A program made the position numbers and the translations under genes. This document shows positions 10,506-22,770 of a DNA stretch of 64,000 nucleotides, in pieces. Below the pieces are notes generated by a model. It saw only the letters and a list, made by a program, of their open reading frames with translations, did no database searches and was not told the DNA's origin. This DNA is from Areca catechu (taxonomy: Eukaryota > Streptophyta > Magnoliopsida > Arecales > Arecaceae), in the NCBI GenBank assembly GCA_021397845.1, contig CM038043.1, forward strand, positions 128,942,013 to 129,006,012, read 5' to 3'. Every line of letters begins with the position of its first letter. Position 1 is the first letter of the stretch.

Positions 10506-10763
10506 ACTGAAATCTTCACAAAAATATATAAACTTGTACTGAATCAAATTTATACTTCACTCAAATAACCATTCAAGCAAACTTTGACTGTCCAAGTCTT
10601 CATTGAGCAGATCTTTTCATCTAAACTTGGCTTCTTCAATCAAACAAACTTTTTCAAATTTGTAAGCACCTTTTTTTTATAAAGACACACTTCAAAGAAG
10701 TCATTAGTACTCAACTTATACTTAACCATTTTCTTATTATCAAAATCAATAACGGAGTCAACA

Positions 10764-11207
10764 TAATTTTATAAAATTTTATATTTAAATAATTTACATG
10801 GATCACATATACATTAAACACTTTTAGATCTCAACTATATGATATAGTCTTATGCTGAAATTAATTTTATGTTTCATATTCTAAACATAAAAACAAATCC
10901 TAATACATTAATTTCATATTAAAAATATCAAATTAATAAAAATTAAATTACTAGAAAATAGATCTAATTATAAAAATAATTTTAATGATTTTTTGTTCAC
11001 ATCACTTGTTCATGGGATATAACCACAAGCGACACCCTATATACCTAGGAGATCCCATATAGTGGGAAGAGAGGGTCTTTAAATCCTACTTTTCTTCTAT
11101 GACCAGATAACAATGGTGATCAACCCAATTCAAAGCAATTATTCAAATTAAGATTATATCTAAAATGTAAGGTTCTAGATTTATATATCATGTTATAAAA
11201 ATCAATT
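10764..11207 (-). other. Remnant leader of element I
   Basis: AT-rich DNA between the outer end of element A (10763) and the PBS of element I. There are no coding motifs. By comparison with element E, which has a long non-coding leader between PBS and gag, this is the start of the I leader cut by the insertion of A. Confidence 0.5.
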
Positions 11208-11219
11208 GCTTTGATACCA
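11208..11219 (-). other. Element I primer-binding site
   Basis: The minus strand reads TGGTATCAAAGC, one change from the tRNA-iMet-complementary motif, next to the inner end of the LTR at 11221. Confidence 0.65.
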
Positions 11220-11220
11220 T

Positions 11221-13439
11221 TATTAAAAATCATCTAGGATTTCGTGTATGGGCTTTTTTATAATTATAATAAAAGTATATCTATTTTAAAATTATTTTAA
11301 ATAAAAAATATATTTTAGAATAATTTTAATAAACTCTAATCAAGATTGTAATATGATATGTGGTATAGAAAACAAAATCAGCAAGCATATATCTACCCGA
11401 TACATGTTGTAGAGCTAATCTATAAATAATATGAAATCTAATTTTATACCTGATCATGGATTGATGATCGTCACTTTTGATGGCACATAGTAAAGCTCTC
11501 TATATCACTTCATAGCTATATAGGATGTCCGATCTTTATGAATTATCTACACAAAGTCCCGATGCGATCAACCTTCCAGGACTACTAGATCTCTTCGAAG
11601 GCAAATGGATGGCTGAAAATAATTTATTTGTTAGACATTTTTGAGCCTTCTAAGAAATTCAAGAAGAGGATAAAGAGGTCTAGATCAAGGAAGAAAAAAT
11701 AAAATTCAAGAATCCTTTTCTACTATTTTTTCTCTCCCTTCAACCCTTGCATCTAAAAGACCTCTCATGCTAATCTATAATTCACACCCCCTTCTCTTCT
11801 TATTTTCATGGTAATTTCACTTTAGATTTTACATGGTAATTGGTCTATTAATATTTCATATATGATGACAAACTAAATAAATTTCATTGATTAGAGAAGG
11901 GATTAGATTATGATAAGGTGATGTTGTTTGAATAGGGCTAGGAGTTGTATTCCTAATAGAATTCCTCCAATTAAATTCAAATAAATCTAGATTTAATTCA
12001 AACCAATCATAATCTAAATGGAAATAAGGTAGAATAAAAAAACTAATTTTTTATAGAAAAATCATGAAAAAAATTCTATAAAGGTGTAAAGAATTTTAGA
12101 GAAGAAAATAAGCTAGACTATGTTAGGGTTTAACCAAGATTTGACCAAAATTAGCTAGGAACTAAAACTAATTTGATTATGACTAATTTAACCCAACTTG
12201 AACACAATGTAATTAGGTCCCAATTAGGATTAATTAATCTCAATTAAATCAAGAATTAGTTGAGTCCAAGTTTGAATCAAACTAAACTTAGATATCCTTA
12301 ACGATTAGGTAATCGAATAACTTAATCGGGTAAAACCCAATTAAACCATATTCAATTAGACTTAACCTAAATCTCTTTGATCAATCAAATTAAGCCAATT
12401 AGTAATTAAATTACTAATTAATCTTTTTATAATTAATTAATTATTGTTATAGCATTTGTGGGGTTAATTGTTCATCATATTTATAATTTTGCCACTAAAT
12501 GATTCTTAACTATTGATCAGTCATCATGATCGATCAGAAACTTCTTATGTGTATGACCACATAGGTTTAAATACTAAGCTGATGGCTCAAAAACTAATTT
12601 CTAAACTAATCGATGTGACATCTAGTAATGGTGCCCAACATCTGGATAGGTCGAATATTCATAAAGCAACATTCAAAACTCAAGCATATAATTTTCATAT
12701 AATTCATCCTTTGACCTAATACTAGGATGATTTTAGAATTAACTACCAACTTCTGAATAATGTATCGAGATATGTCTCAACCTAACAAATCCTGTGACTT
12801 CTCATAAGAATTATCCTAGCCAAGGTTTTACTAAATTGAAATATAATAAAGCATTTTCTCCACACCTTGGAGTAATCAATCCATCTTGGCTCATCACTGA
12901 CTTAACAAGTACTTGACTGTATCCAGTAAATTTTCATCACTAGATTAAAAATTCAGGTAATCCAGCATCAAAGTACAATGAGTTGCTTGCAAATCATCAT
13001 GGTAATCTTAGGTCGGAGGGATACTTATATCCATATCCTTCCATGAGATACTCTCAATAGCAGAGTACTTAATAAAGTTGGTCACATTCAATACAGTGTA
13101 CACCTACACTCACCTACATGCCATACCAGTATCTCCATACTTCTTGGTTATAAAGATAGCTAACTCATATGGTATACAATAACCTGTTCTCATAAATATT
13201 AACATCCTAGTAATAACGTATCATTTGATCACAACATGTTTAAGAAGTACTCGATAAATCCTTCTTTATTAAATTAAAGTAGTTCTAAGGACTTCATCTC
13301 AAAAGAGTTCAAAGAAAGATTAAAAAATAGATGAATTGCCAAATATAACTTTTATTTTTATTAATGATTCATGTATAAATTATAAAGATCTTAACTATCT
13401 ACAACCCAGATGATTGGATATAAGATACATTTCCTAATA
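11221..13439 (-). repeat. Element I 5' LTR (Tork-like Copia family)
   Basis: About 2.2 kb. It is collinear with the E LTRs (42666-44920 and 50477-52740) and the K LTR (62435-63509): shared anchors include TCTAGTAATGG, GGATAGGTCGAA, CATATAATTCATC, ATATGTCTCAACCT and GCCAAGG. Its outer end is mutated (CCTAATA instead of CCTAACA) and its inner end starts TATT instead of TGTT-like. It abuts Gypsy F DNA at 13440, so I was probably inserted into F. Its interior was largely displaced by element A. Confidence 0.75.
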
Positions 13440-15275
13440 GTTAGTCCCTACCTGGGCACAAGCTCATCTAGGGCTTGATGCTTGGGAGACTAACTACTTA
13501 GCCAAGGGTTACGAGTGTTAGAACCTAGCCTAGGCATCTACTACTCGACCAAGACTTAGAGGTTATTGAGCCCCTATCTAGGATGCTGAGTGTTAGATGC
13601 ATGCCCTAGAAACCAAGTTGGCATGATACATTATAACTTTTCTAATATATAATTTTATACTTAATTCATTGAAATCAATAAAATTAGACTTTATTCTTTT
13701 CATTCACACTAATATGTCTATGGATCATCCATGGAGTTAATGAATAATGACATAAATTCTCATGATTTGAGAATTTGATACATGCATCATTATAGATTAA
13801 CTCCTAAAAGCTCCTAATCATTAGATCATCACGAGGATGGTGATTGATCCATCAAGATTGATGCATAATTATCTCCCCTCTAGTAGATGAATCTTGAGTC
13901 TACAGTGAAGAGACACTAGAAGAGAGTGTAAGTGGTTGTTAGAGAATAATACACTGAGCATGAGCAAGTTCGAGAAGTCACATGGATATCTACTTACTCA
14001 TTAATGACTTCTCAAATACTATAGTTGTGTGAGTAATTCCTTGACCTACGGTGTCTTGGCTATTCATAGTAAGGTTGTTGTGGTTTGATAACACATTAAC
14101 ATGGTCCCCTAGTCATTCGAAATCTTGTGATATTCATTAGCTACAGTAGCTTCACTATAAGAGTACGGTATTTCACTCATATAGGATCATCGATCTTAGA
14201 GTTAAGATATAATCCTATATAACCTAATTGGCTAAGTCCTTAAATCTATAACCACAGTAGTATGATATTTAAAAAAAAAATTAATGAAAATCATAATTAG
14301 ACTTAAGCTAATTAAGTTTGACATATGATGGATATTTGGGTTTGACGAGTTTTCATGACCTACATCCTACCAAGATTTTTGATTGAGAAATTTGATCATA
14401 CAGTAACTATACCTAGTAGTTTATTTCTATTATACTGAGTTGCCAGTATATACTACTAGATATCACTGATAAATTTGAGCGCTCACTAGGATCATTTTTG
14501 ATCAACAATTTAAGTTAGGGTTGAGCTAAAATTATTTTAGTCCATCGAAAGTTTCGATGATACTATAATAGAGATTATAGTATATCTCACTACTAGATAA
14601 AATAGAACCTATGGATCACATACAATACGAGTCGACCTAACCATGAGCATGGATCTATGTAAGAGTTATATATTAGTACATGCTAATTTTGGCACATATA
14701 CTAATTTTAGCACTTACTAATTTTAGCTTGATAGACCTATTTACAAATCTTATGATAATTTTTTACTTCATTATTTAATTAAATTAAATTTGATTTAATT
14801 ATTATTAACTTTATTTAAAGTTAATTGGATGGTAATTCAAGTTTGACTTGAATTTTTGACCTAGTCAAATCGGGTTAACAGCCTTTTTGATTTTGGTTGA
14901 ATCTAGGTATAAAAAGGATTCAAACTTAGTCAAAATTAATCAAATTAACTAGTAACTAGGAGACCCAGTTAACTGAGTTGCTCCCTCTTATTTCATGCAA
15001 AACCAAGAGGAGGCATGAAAATGTGCACCTCCTCTTGGTGCATGCAGAGAAGAGGGTGGCACTAAGTTGGCACCCCTCTTTCTCATCTGGGATACTCTCC
15101 TACTAGATAAATTAGACTCTTATATAAATTTGAAGTTTGATCAATTAAATAAGAAACTAATTTTATTTTGACTTTTAGGAGGCATTTTTGGAAAAAAAAA
15201 TTAGTTTTTAAGATGTGTAGATCCCTTCCAAAATTTATCCTTGTTTTCCAGCTAAAGCAATCCAAGAGGGGGGTG
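12406..15275. repeat. Tandem duplication copy 1 (2.87 kb)
   Basis: It starts TTAAATTACTAATTAATC and holds the last 1.03 kb of the I LTR, 150 bp of Gypsy F, 1.65 kb of G 5' LTR and the first 36 bp of the C 3' LTR. The same series then restarts at 15276. Most differences from copy 2 are single-base gaps, scattered in both copies. Confidence 0.95.
13440..13590 (-). mobile_element. Gypsy F fragment between I and G (duplicated at 16318-16468)
   Basis: 150 bp of non-coding DNA lies between the I LTR and the G LTR. Its right edge CTGAG (13586-13590; 16464-16468) matches CCGAG (38675-38679) on the far side of G, with one transition. So it was continuous with Gypsy F at 38675 before G inserted. Confidence 0.6.
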
Positions 15276-18157
15276 TTAAATTACTAATTAATCTTTTTAT
15301 AATTAATTATTATTGATTTATAGCATTTGTGTAGGGTTAATTGTTCATCATTTTATAATTTTGCCACTAAATGATTCTTAACTATTGATCAGTCATCATG
15401 ATCGATCAGAAACTTCTTATGTGTATGACCACATAGGTTTAAATACTAAGCTGATGGCTCAAAAACTAATTTCTAAACTAATCGATGTGACCATCTAGTA
15501 ATGGTGCCCAACATCTGGATAGGTCGAATATTCATAAAGCAACATTCAAAAACTCAAGCATATAATTTTCATATAATTCATCCCTTTGACCTAATACTTA
15601 GGATGATTTTAGAATTAACTACCAACTTCTGAATAATGTATCGAGATATGTCTCAACCTAACAAATCCTGTGACTTCTCATAAGAATTATCCTAGCCAAG
15701 GTTTTACTAAATTGAAATATAATAAAGCATTTTCTCCAACACCTTGGAGTAATCAATCCCATCTTGGCTCATCACTGACTTAACAAGTACTTGACTGTAT
15801 CCAGTAAATTTTCATCACTAGATTAAAATTCAGGTAATCCAGCATCAAAGTACAATGAGTTGCTTGCAAATCATCATGATAATCTTAGGTCGGAGGGATA
15901 CTTATATCCATATCCTTCCATGAGATACTCTCAATAGCAGAGTACTTAATAAAGTTGGTCACATTCAATACAGTGTACACCTACACTCACCTACATGCCA
16001 TACCAGTATCTCCATACTTCTTGGTTATAAAGATAGCTAACTCATATGGTATACAATAACCTGTTCTCAATAAATATTAACATCCTAGGTAATAACGTAT
16101 CATTTGATCACAAACATGTTTAAGAAGTACTCGATAAATCCTTCTTTATTAAATTAAAGTAGTTCTAAGGACTTCATCTCAAAAGAGTTCAAAGAAAGAT
16201 GAAAAAATAGATGAATTGCCAAATATAACTTTTATTTTTATTATGATTCATGTATAAATTATAAAGATCTTAACTATCTACAACCCAGATGATTGGATAT
16301 AAGATACATTTCCTAATAGTTAGTCCCTACCTGGGGCACAAGCTCATCTAGGGCTTGATGCTTGGAGACTAACTACTTAGCCAAGGGTTACGAGTGTTAG
16401 AACCTAGCCTAGGCATCTACTACTCGACCAAGACTTAGAGGTATTGAGCCCCTATCTAGGATGCTGAGTGTTAGATGCATGCCCTAGAAACCAAGTGGCA
16501 TGATACATTATAACTTTTCTAATATATAATTTATACTTAATTCATTGAAATCAATAAAATTAGACTTTATTCTTTTCATTCACACTATATGTCTATGGAT
16601 CATCCATGGAGTTAATGAATAATGACATAAATTCTCATGATTTGAGAATTTGATACATGCATCATTATAGATTAACTCCTAAAAGCTCCTAATCATTAGA
16701 TCATCACGAGGATGGTGATTGATCCATCAAGATTGATGCATGAATTATCTCCCTCTAGTAGATGAATCTTGAGTCTACAGTGAAGAGACACTAGAAGAGA
16801 GTGTAAGTGGTTGTTAGAGAATAATGACACTGAGCATGAGCAAGTTCGAGAAGTCACATGGATATCTACTTACTCATTAATGACTTCTCAAATACTATAG
16901 TTATGTGAGTAATTCCTTGACCTACGGTGTCTTGGCTATTCGTAGTAAGGTTGTTGTGGTTTGATAACACATTAACATGGTCCCTAGTTATTCGAAATCT
17001 TGTGATATTCATTAGCTACAGTAGCTTCACTATAAGAGTACGGTATACACTCATATAGGATCATCGATCTTAGAAGTTAAGATATAATCCTATATAACCT
17101 AATTGGCTAAGTCCTTAAATCTATAACCACAGTAGTATGATATTTAAAAAAAAAATTAATGAAAATCATAATTAGACTCAAGCTAATTAAGTTTGACATA
17201 TGATGGATATTTGGGTTTGACGAGTTTTCATGACCTACATCCTACCAAGATTTTTGATTGAGAAATTTGATCATACAGTAACTATACCTAGTAGTTTATT
17301 TCTATTATACTGAGTTGCCAGTATATACTACTAGATATCACTGATAAATTTGAGCGCCCACTAGGATCATTTTTGGATCAACATTTAAGTTAGGGTTGAG
17401 CTAAAATTATTTTAGTCCATCGAAAAGTTTCGATGATACTATAATAGAGATTATAGTATATCTCACTACTAGATAAAATAGAACCTGTGGATCACATACA
17501 ATACGAGTCGACCTAACCATGAGCATGGATCTATGTAAGAGTTATATATTTAGTACATGCTAATTTTGGCACATATACTAATTTTAGCACTTACTAATTT
17601 TAGCTTGATACCTATTTACAAATCTTATGATAATTTTTACTTCATTATTTAATTAAATTAAATTTGATTTAATTATTATTAACTTTATTTAAAGTTAATT
17701 GGATTGGTAATTCAAGTTTGACTTGAATTTTTGACCTAGTCAAATCGGGTTAACAGCCTTTTTGATTTGGTTGAATCTAGGTATAAAAAGGATTTCAAAC
17801 TTAGTCAAAATTAATCAAAATTAACTAGTAACTAGGAGACCCAGTTAACTGAGTTGCTCCCTCTTATTTCATGCAAAAACCAAGAGGAGGGCATGAAAAT
17901 GTGCACCTCCTCTTGGTGCATGCAGTGAGAAGAGGGTGGCACTAAGTTGGCACCCCTCTTTCTCATCTGGGATACTCTCCTACTAGATAAAATTAGACTC
18001 TTATATAAATTTGAAGTTTGATCAAATTAAATAAGAAACCAATTTTATTTTGACTTTTAGGAGGCATTTTTGGAAAAAAAAAATTTAGTTTTTAAGATGT
18101 GTAGATCCCTTCCAAAATTTATCCGTGTTTTCCAGCTAAAGCAATCCAAGAGGGGGT
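15276..18157. repeat. Tandem duplication copy 2 (2.88 kb)
   Basis: It has the same order of I LTR (15276-16317), Gypsy F (about 16318-16468), G 5' LTR (16469-18125) and C LTR start (18126-18157), and is continuous with the rest of C. It is therefore the copy that belongs to the nested structure. Confidence 0.95.
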
Positions 18158-19605
18158 GAATTGGATTTCAAAAACTTTTTTGCAAAGATTAAAATAAATG
18201 CTAGTGTTTGCAAGTATTTGTGTGCTCAATAAGAGTATGCAGTAGAAGTAATAAAGTAAATGCAAGAAAAGAAAGATAAGCAATCACAAACATAAGAATT
18301 TATAGTGGTTTCAGTATATACCAAGCACCTACATCCACTTCCTAAGGTCCACTTAGGTATTTTACTATAATCCTTTCTTGATTATAGTAGATTAGTTTTT
18401 TTGAGTTCCCTAATCAAAATATCTTCGGTTTTCATAAGGCTAACCAAAAATCTAGTTAGTTTTTCAACATAAGGATCACCAACAACCTAGTTGGTTTTTC
18501 AAACAAGGCTCACCAACAATCTAATTATTTTTTCAAACAAGGCTCACCAACAACCAAAATACTAGTTTCAATTCACTTGAAACTAGGAACAACAAGATAA
18601 GTCAAGTATAATGTAAGAGTACAATAAACTTTCAAAATAAAGTAAATATTTCTTTGAAGCTCTTTGATATTGTTGAGAAGCCTGTCTCCAAGTTGTTAAA
18701 ACCTTAATTAATGCTTAAGAGTTGGACTTAAATGCTCTAGAATGCTTGAAGGCTCAACATAACTCAAAAGTAGTAGTTCTTCAATGAATATTTGAATGAT
18801 TTATAATGAATGTCTTCTTCCATGTGTTTGGTGGACTTTAAATACCTTTCCAAGCCTTAAATTACCATTTATGACCATTGGAGAGGAGAAAGTAACTGTT
18901 AGATACAAAAAAGACTAATTCTGTGCTTCAAAAAACTAGCCATTACTATTCATCCATACCTGTATGAGTCGACTTATGTGTCGACACTTGAGTCGACACT
19001 AGGTCAAAAATATTTTCTGAAGCTCTCTGGAATGTTCTGGTGTATCGACATTTCTTCTGGTGAGTCGACACTTCATATTCATGAGCCGACACTTGGATAA
19101 AATCTAGAAATCAGCATGTTTTATCTTCATTTTGGTCTCAGGCCTTGAGTCGATACTTGCTTGACCATGAGTCGACTCATGTGTCGATACTTAGTTTCCA
19201 TGAGTTGATACTTCATGCATGCTAGCTGAAACTCTTTCTACATATCAGCTCAGGGTTTTGTGAGTCGACACCTAGAGTCAACACTTGATCTTCATGAGTC
19301 AACACTTGCTTGAAACTTTGTTAAAACTTGTTAAAACTTGCTGAAACTTGATGAAACTTTGCTGAAACTTTGCCAAATTCAAAATTTGACTCCTTCCAGG
19401 TCATTCTTATATGCCAAAGTCTAGATAACTTGAAATTTTATTAATTTAGGTGGCTTCTTCAATAGTTTGATAAGCATTTTAATTCTTCAAAACAATATAG
19501 CTTTGATGAGTACCTTAATCTGCTAAACACACTTGTAACACGTAGTTAGTACTCAAATATACTTAAATATTTTATTATTCATCATAATCAAGATAGGAGT
19601 CAACA
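18126..19605 (-). repeat. Element C 3' LTR
   Basis: 1480 bp, TGTTTTCCAGC...GGAGTCAACA, with GAGGGGGTGAATTGG near the inner terminus, as in element A. It carries a palindrome array at 18965-19310 and on the minus strand a TATTTAAAG box near 18840. Confidence 0.85.
18965..19310. repeat. Palindromic GAGTCGACAC array in the element C LTR
   Basis: About a dozen degenerate copies of GTGTCGACACTT and GAGTCGACTC occur, some as GAGTCGATAC or GAGTCAACAC. They are in the same U3 position as in element A. Confidence 0.85.
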
Positions 19606-19606
19606 A

Positions 19607-19619
19607 TCTCTTCCTTTTT
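19607..19619 (-). other. Element C polypurine tract
   Basis: The minus strand reads AAAAAGGAAGAGA immediately before the 3' LTR, the expected plus-strand primer. Further purine tracts on the minus strand at about 20361-20368 (GAGGGGAG) and 20482-20493 (AAGGGGGAGAAA) resemble the multiple PPT copies described for Sireviruses. Confidence 0.7.
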
Positions 19620-19689
19620 GATGATGACAAAATCTTTAAGTATACACACATTGTAAGCTCAAAAGATTTGCAATAAATTTTAGAGCATT

Positions 19690-20360
19690 TGACTGTCAAT
19701 ATCAGAGCAAATGATAATAAGTATCAGAGCTAAGTTGAAATGATTATCAAGAGCAAAAACTCATCTACAATATATTATAGCTATATATGTATATATAAGA
19801 GAGAATTCAATTTCAACGTATCAGAGCTATAGATATATCTACAGAAAGAGTTCAATTCATATAGTTCCAATGTATCATGGCTGTAACTATAATATATCAA
19901 AAGAATAAATAAAATATATCAGAGCTATATACTTATATGAGATGTTCAAAAGATGTATCAGAGCTAAAATAGATTTGAACATTGAGCATTAGAGCAAAAA
20001 CAGGTTGAACGTGAAAAGTATCAGAGCAAAATCTTTAAGAGTATCAAAATAATCATAGAGAGATCAGAGTAGCATGAAAAGTATCAGAGCATATTAGAAT
20101 AATAATATAACATAAAGATTGAGAGTTTCATAGCAAAAAATTTGAGTGTGAAGAGTATCAGATCATGACAATAAAGAGTGCCAAAGCATGAATTAAAAAG
20201 TATCAGAGCATAAAAATAAGAAGTATCAAAGCATAAAGAAAATAAGGAGTATCAGAACATAAAGAAAATAAGAAGTATCAGAACATAAATCTAAAGGTAT
20301 CAGAGCATGAAACTATAAATAGTATCAAACATAAAAATTGAAGTATTAGAGCATAAAACT
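19690..20360. repeat. Array of AGTATCAGAGCA motifs
   Basis: About fifteen recognisable copies, and several weaker ones, of (A)GTATCAGAGC(A/T) on the plus strand, with irregular spacing of about 20-60 bp and A-rich spacers. In the sense of element C (minus strand) they read TGCTCTGATACT, nearly the 3' terminal sequence of initiator tRNA-Met and the complement of the element's PBS. They lie between the extra ORF and the 3' LTR. No coding capacity is seen. Confidence 0.85.
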
Positions 20361-20920
20361 AAGCTCCCCTCAATATATTTCTGAAATATTTTTCAAAAAC
20401 TTACATATATTAGCATTTTTCAAAAATATTCCAAAAGATTTAGAAATTTTAAAATTTTCAAAAGTTTCATCTTTAGCATTTTTCTCCCCCTTAACCATTA
20501 CTTATTGCTTTCTTGTCTCCTTTGTTTTTACTTATATTATTTATTTTTTCCCTTTGTTTATCATTTTAATACCACTTTTTGATACCACAAAACATTAAAC
20601 ATTGTGCTCATTTGCTACCAATATTCTCATTTCCATTTTTCCATTACCATTACCATTGTTTTTATTTTACCATTCTTTCTACCCCTTTTGTCATCATCAT
20701 AAAAAAAAGGTGAAAAGTGGAGATAAAATGAAAAGCATTACAGTAAGAAGAGTATAGAAGTACATAAAAAGATGCTGAAAATGTTATCATCATATATATA
20801 TAATTTCAAACTTTGATACAATAAAACATGGTTTGATACAAACATAACTAATTGATACATAACTATCTCATATAATCAACTGAAATGATACTAACTAATA
20901 TAATGACTAGTCCTAAGGTG
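20361..20920 (-). other. Non-coding spacer of element C
   Basis: AT-rich, with two extra purine tracts on the minus strand and low-complexity TTTACC/CATTACCAT stretches at 20630-20690. No domain is seen. Confidence 0.6.
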
Positions 20921-20929
20921 TGCTGTCTT

Positions 20930-22770
20930 CATCAGAGAAGACCCAATCTCTAGAATGATAGGCCCTGTAATCCTAGAGGGACGGAGTCATGGCCACATCG
21001 GTCGGAGATCAGCAAACCTAGTGCGAACGGCTCTAGGAATGTTACCACATCCTCGGCTTCTGCTTCTAGGTCATGCTCTCCCTCTGGCTCATGCTGAAGA
21101 AGAGGCAACATCCATAGTAGAATCAGGAAATGGGACAGGGTCAGGGTTAGTATCAGTAATAGGTGGAGTGATGTCAAAGATAGGACCAGAAGAAAGAATG
21201 TGGAATCCAGGAGTGTAAAATCCTAACTCCATGGATACAGCAGGAACTACTGGTGTACTATCAAAAAAAGTAAGGGGTATATTGATTGAAGGTGTAGGTA
21301 GGTCAGCTAAAGTATCAGATGGGTCAGAGTAAAGAAAGGGTAAGAAACAATAGGATCTAAAGAATCAAGTAAAATGGGGGTACTGGGAAGGACGAGAGTC
21401 TGATGAACTAGACTAGGTGGAGAGCAGCAGCCTTTGAGGTCCTCTCAGCATCCATCATGGGCTCAGCATCCTAATCAACTGCAGTATCTAGCTCAGGATT
21501 TGCCATGAAGTCGATAATATCGAAGTCTGTGGATAAGTCCTCCTGACCATCTCCTATCCCATTATCTGCATGTGGAGATGGCGGTGCTGATGGAGGTGAA
21601 GGTGGCCTGCTAGAAGATAATCCCTATATAGCAGCCAGAACAGCAGTGAAACTCTTCCTCATCTCCTGAAAACATGCTCTCATCTCCATATGCATCGGAT
21701 CTACTCATTGTCTAATGATCTGCATCTTACCCTCTAGTCAAGTGATCCAGTCCTCAGTACTGTCTGCAGGAGGTGGCACATCAACATGTGCCGATACTGA
21801 TGGCTCGGACTATGTCTCAGGTATATCTCTATGTGGCTCAGATGGCCTAGCCTCATCTCTATGTGCATCGTCCTCCTTAACATCTGCATCAACATCCTCC
21901 TCATCGTCCTGGTCAGTATCAGGTGCCTGTCCTGAAGTCCTGCACCTCCACTGACCTCTATGTCCCTGATAGCCCATCCTATGTAGAGACCTCTCATCTA
22001 CACATCTGTTGAAATAGCTATCGGTAGGGCTCTCCATTATGAACCACTCCGTATTCCCTAAATAGTATAGTAAGACCATCCCATAGGAGACAAAGTCTCC
22101 TACTGGTCGTTGCCTCCATCATCTGATGTACCATAAGCAGCAGTAGGAAGATTGGAGTCCTCTATATCAGGGCAACCATCACTAGAAGCTCTCTCTCAGT
22201 GATGAAATCGAACCTCCCGGTCTTCAGCAGTAAGATCCGGGCAACTATGTGGTGAAGGAGTCGCATCACTGGTGATAGCTGTGAAGCAACAATGCTAGCT
22301 CCCTCTCCAATGTCATCTCTCTTAAAGATACACCTATAGTCACTGATCCTATCTACAAGTGAGTCGTCACTATACCACTCATTGGGATTTCCCATACTCT
22401 ACTCAGTATCTCTACTGTCAGTGGTATAGCGGTCCCTCTGACCTCTGCCATCCACCCATCAGCTCCTCGAGCCAGGGTACCACAAAACTCCCTAATCAGT
22501 GAGGATAAAAATGCTCTCAAAGGGAACAAAATTGTGCAAGACCAGCATGTCTCAGCCAATCACTGATCCTAAAATGCTACTGGTCCATGAAGTCAAAATC
22601 CACTCTCCATCCCCTGATAATGGCTTTGGAGGCCATGCGGTCTGCTCCAGGGACTGGTGGTCGAACTGGTATCTCAAGCTATGCTGCTGCCTCTATAAAC
22701 TGATCGTCATGTCTAGCTTTGGTGCACCACTCCATACCCTAAGAGGAAGGTTGAGACCTCCTAACTAGCT
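20930..22770 (-). pseudogene. Element C extra ORF downstream of pol ('putative plant transposon protein' type)
   Basis: Broken frames on the minus strand include SLIREFCGTLARG, AEVRGTAIPLTVEILSR and WEIPMSGI (22353-22559), then SPVMRLLHHIVARILLLKTG and RFDFITERE (22162-22395), and ESPTDSYFNRCV, SLHRMGYQGHRGQWR followed by an acidic tail (21810-22079). These resemble the plant-only ORF annotated as 'putative plant transposon protein', often found next to retroelement genes. It occupies the position where some Sireviruses carry an env-like gene, but I see no signal peptide or transmembrane segment. The C-terminal region (20930-21700) is Ser/Pro/Thr/Asp-rich and broken. Its function is unknown. 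Confidence 0.65.

Larger units (their letters stand above)
1..10763 (-). mobile_element. Element A: Sirevirus-like Ty1/Copia retrotransposon, 5' LTR interrupted, 3' LTR outside window
   Basis: Reading the minus strand, a 5' LTR (4909-10763, interrupted twice) is followed by a primer-binding site, gag with a coiled-coil region and zinc knuckles, protease, a truncated integrase, reverse transcriptase and RNase H. The order PR-IN-RT-RH is diagnostic of Copia. The LTR terminus with GAGGGGGGTGAATTGGG, palindrome arrays in U3 and a long gag favour the Sirevirus (Maximus) lineage. LTR ends are TGTTGCC and GTCAACA. The flanking bases after 10763 are TAATT; the partner duplication would lie beyond position 1. 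The element is inserted in the leader of element I. Confidence 0.85.
4909..10763 (-). repeat. Element A 5' LTR, split by B and a solo LTR
   Basis: The LTR pieces are 4909-5066, 7893-7992 and 9452-10763, about 1570 bp when the two insertions are discounted. The ends are TGTTGCC and GTCAACA (TG...CA with a short inverted repeat). In transcription order on the minus strand it has a palindrome array (10120-10505), TATA-like sequences (10003-10012 and 9994-10003) and an R/U5 region. It ends with the complement of GGGGGGGTGAATTGGG near 4928-4946. The C 3' LTR at 18126-19605 has the same plan. Confidence 0.85.

Noticed and set aside
20930..22770. Envelope gene of an infectious retrovirus-like element
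   Set aside because: No signal peptide, transmembrane helix or cleavage site; motifs match the plant transposon-protein ORF instead.
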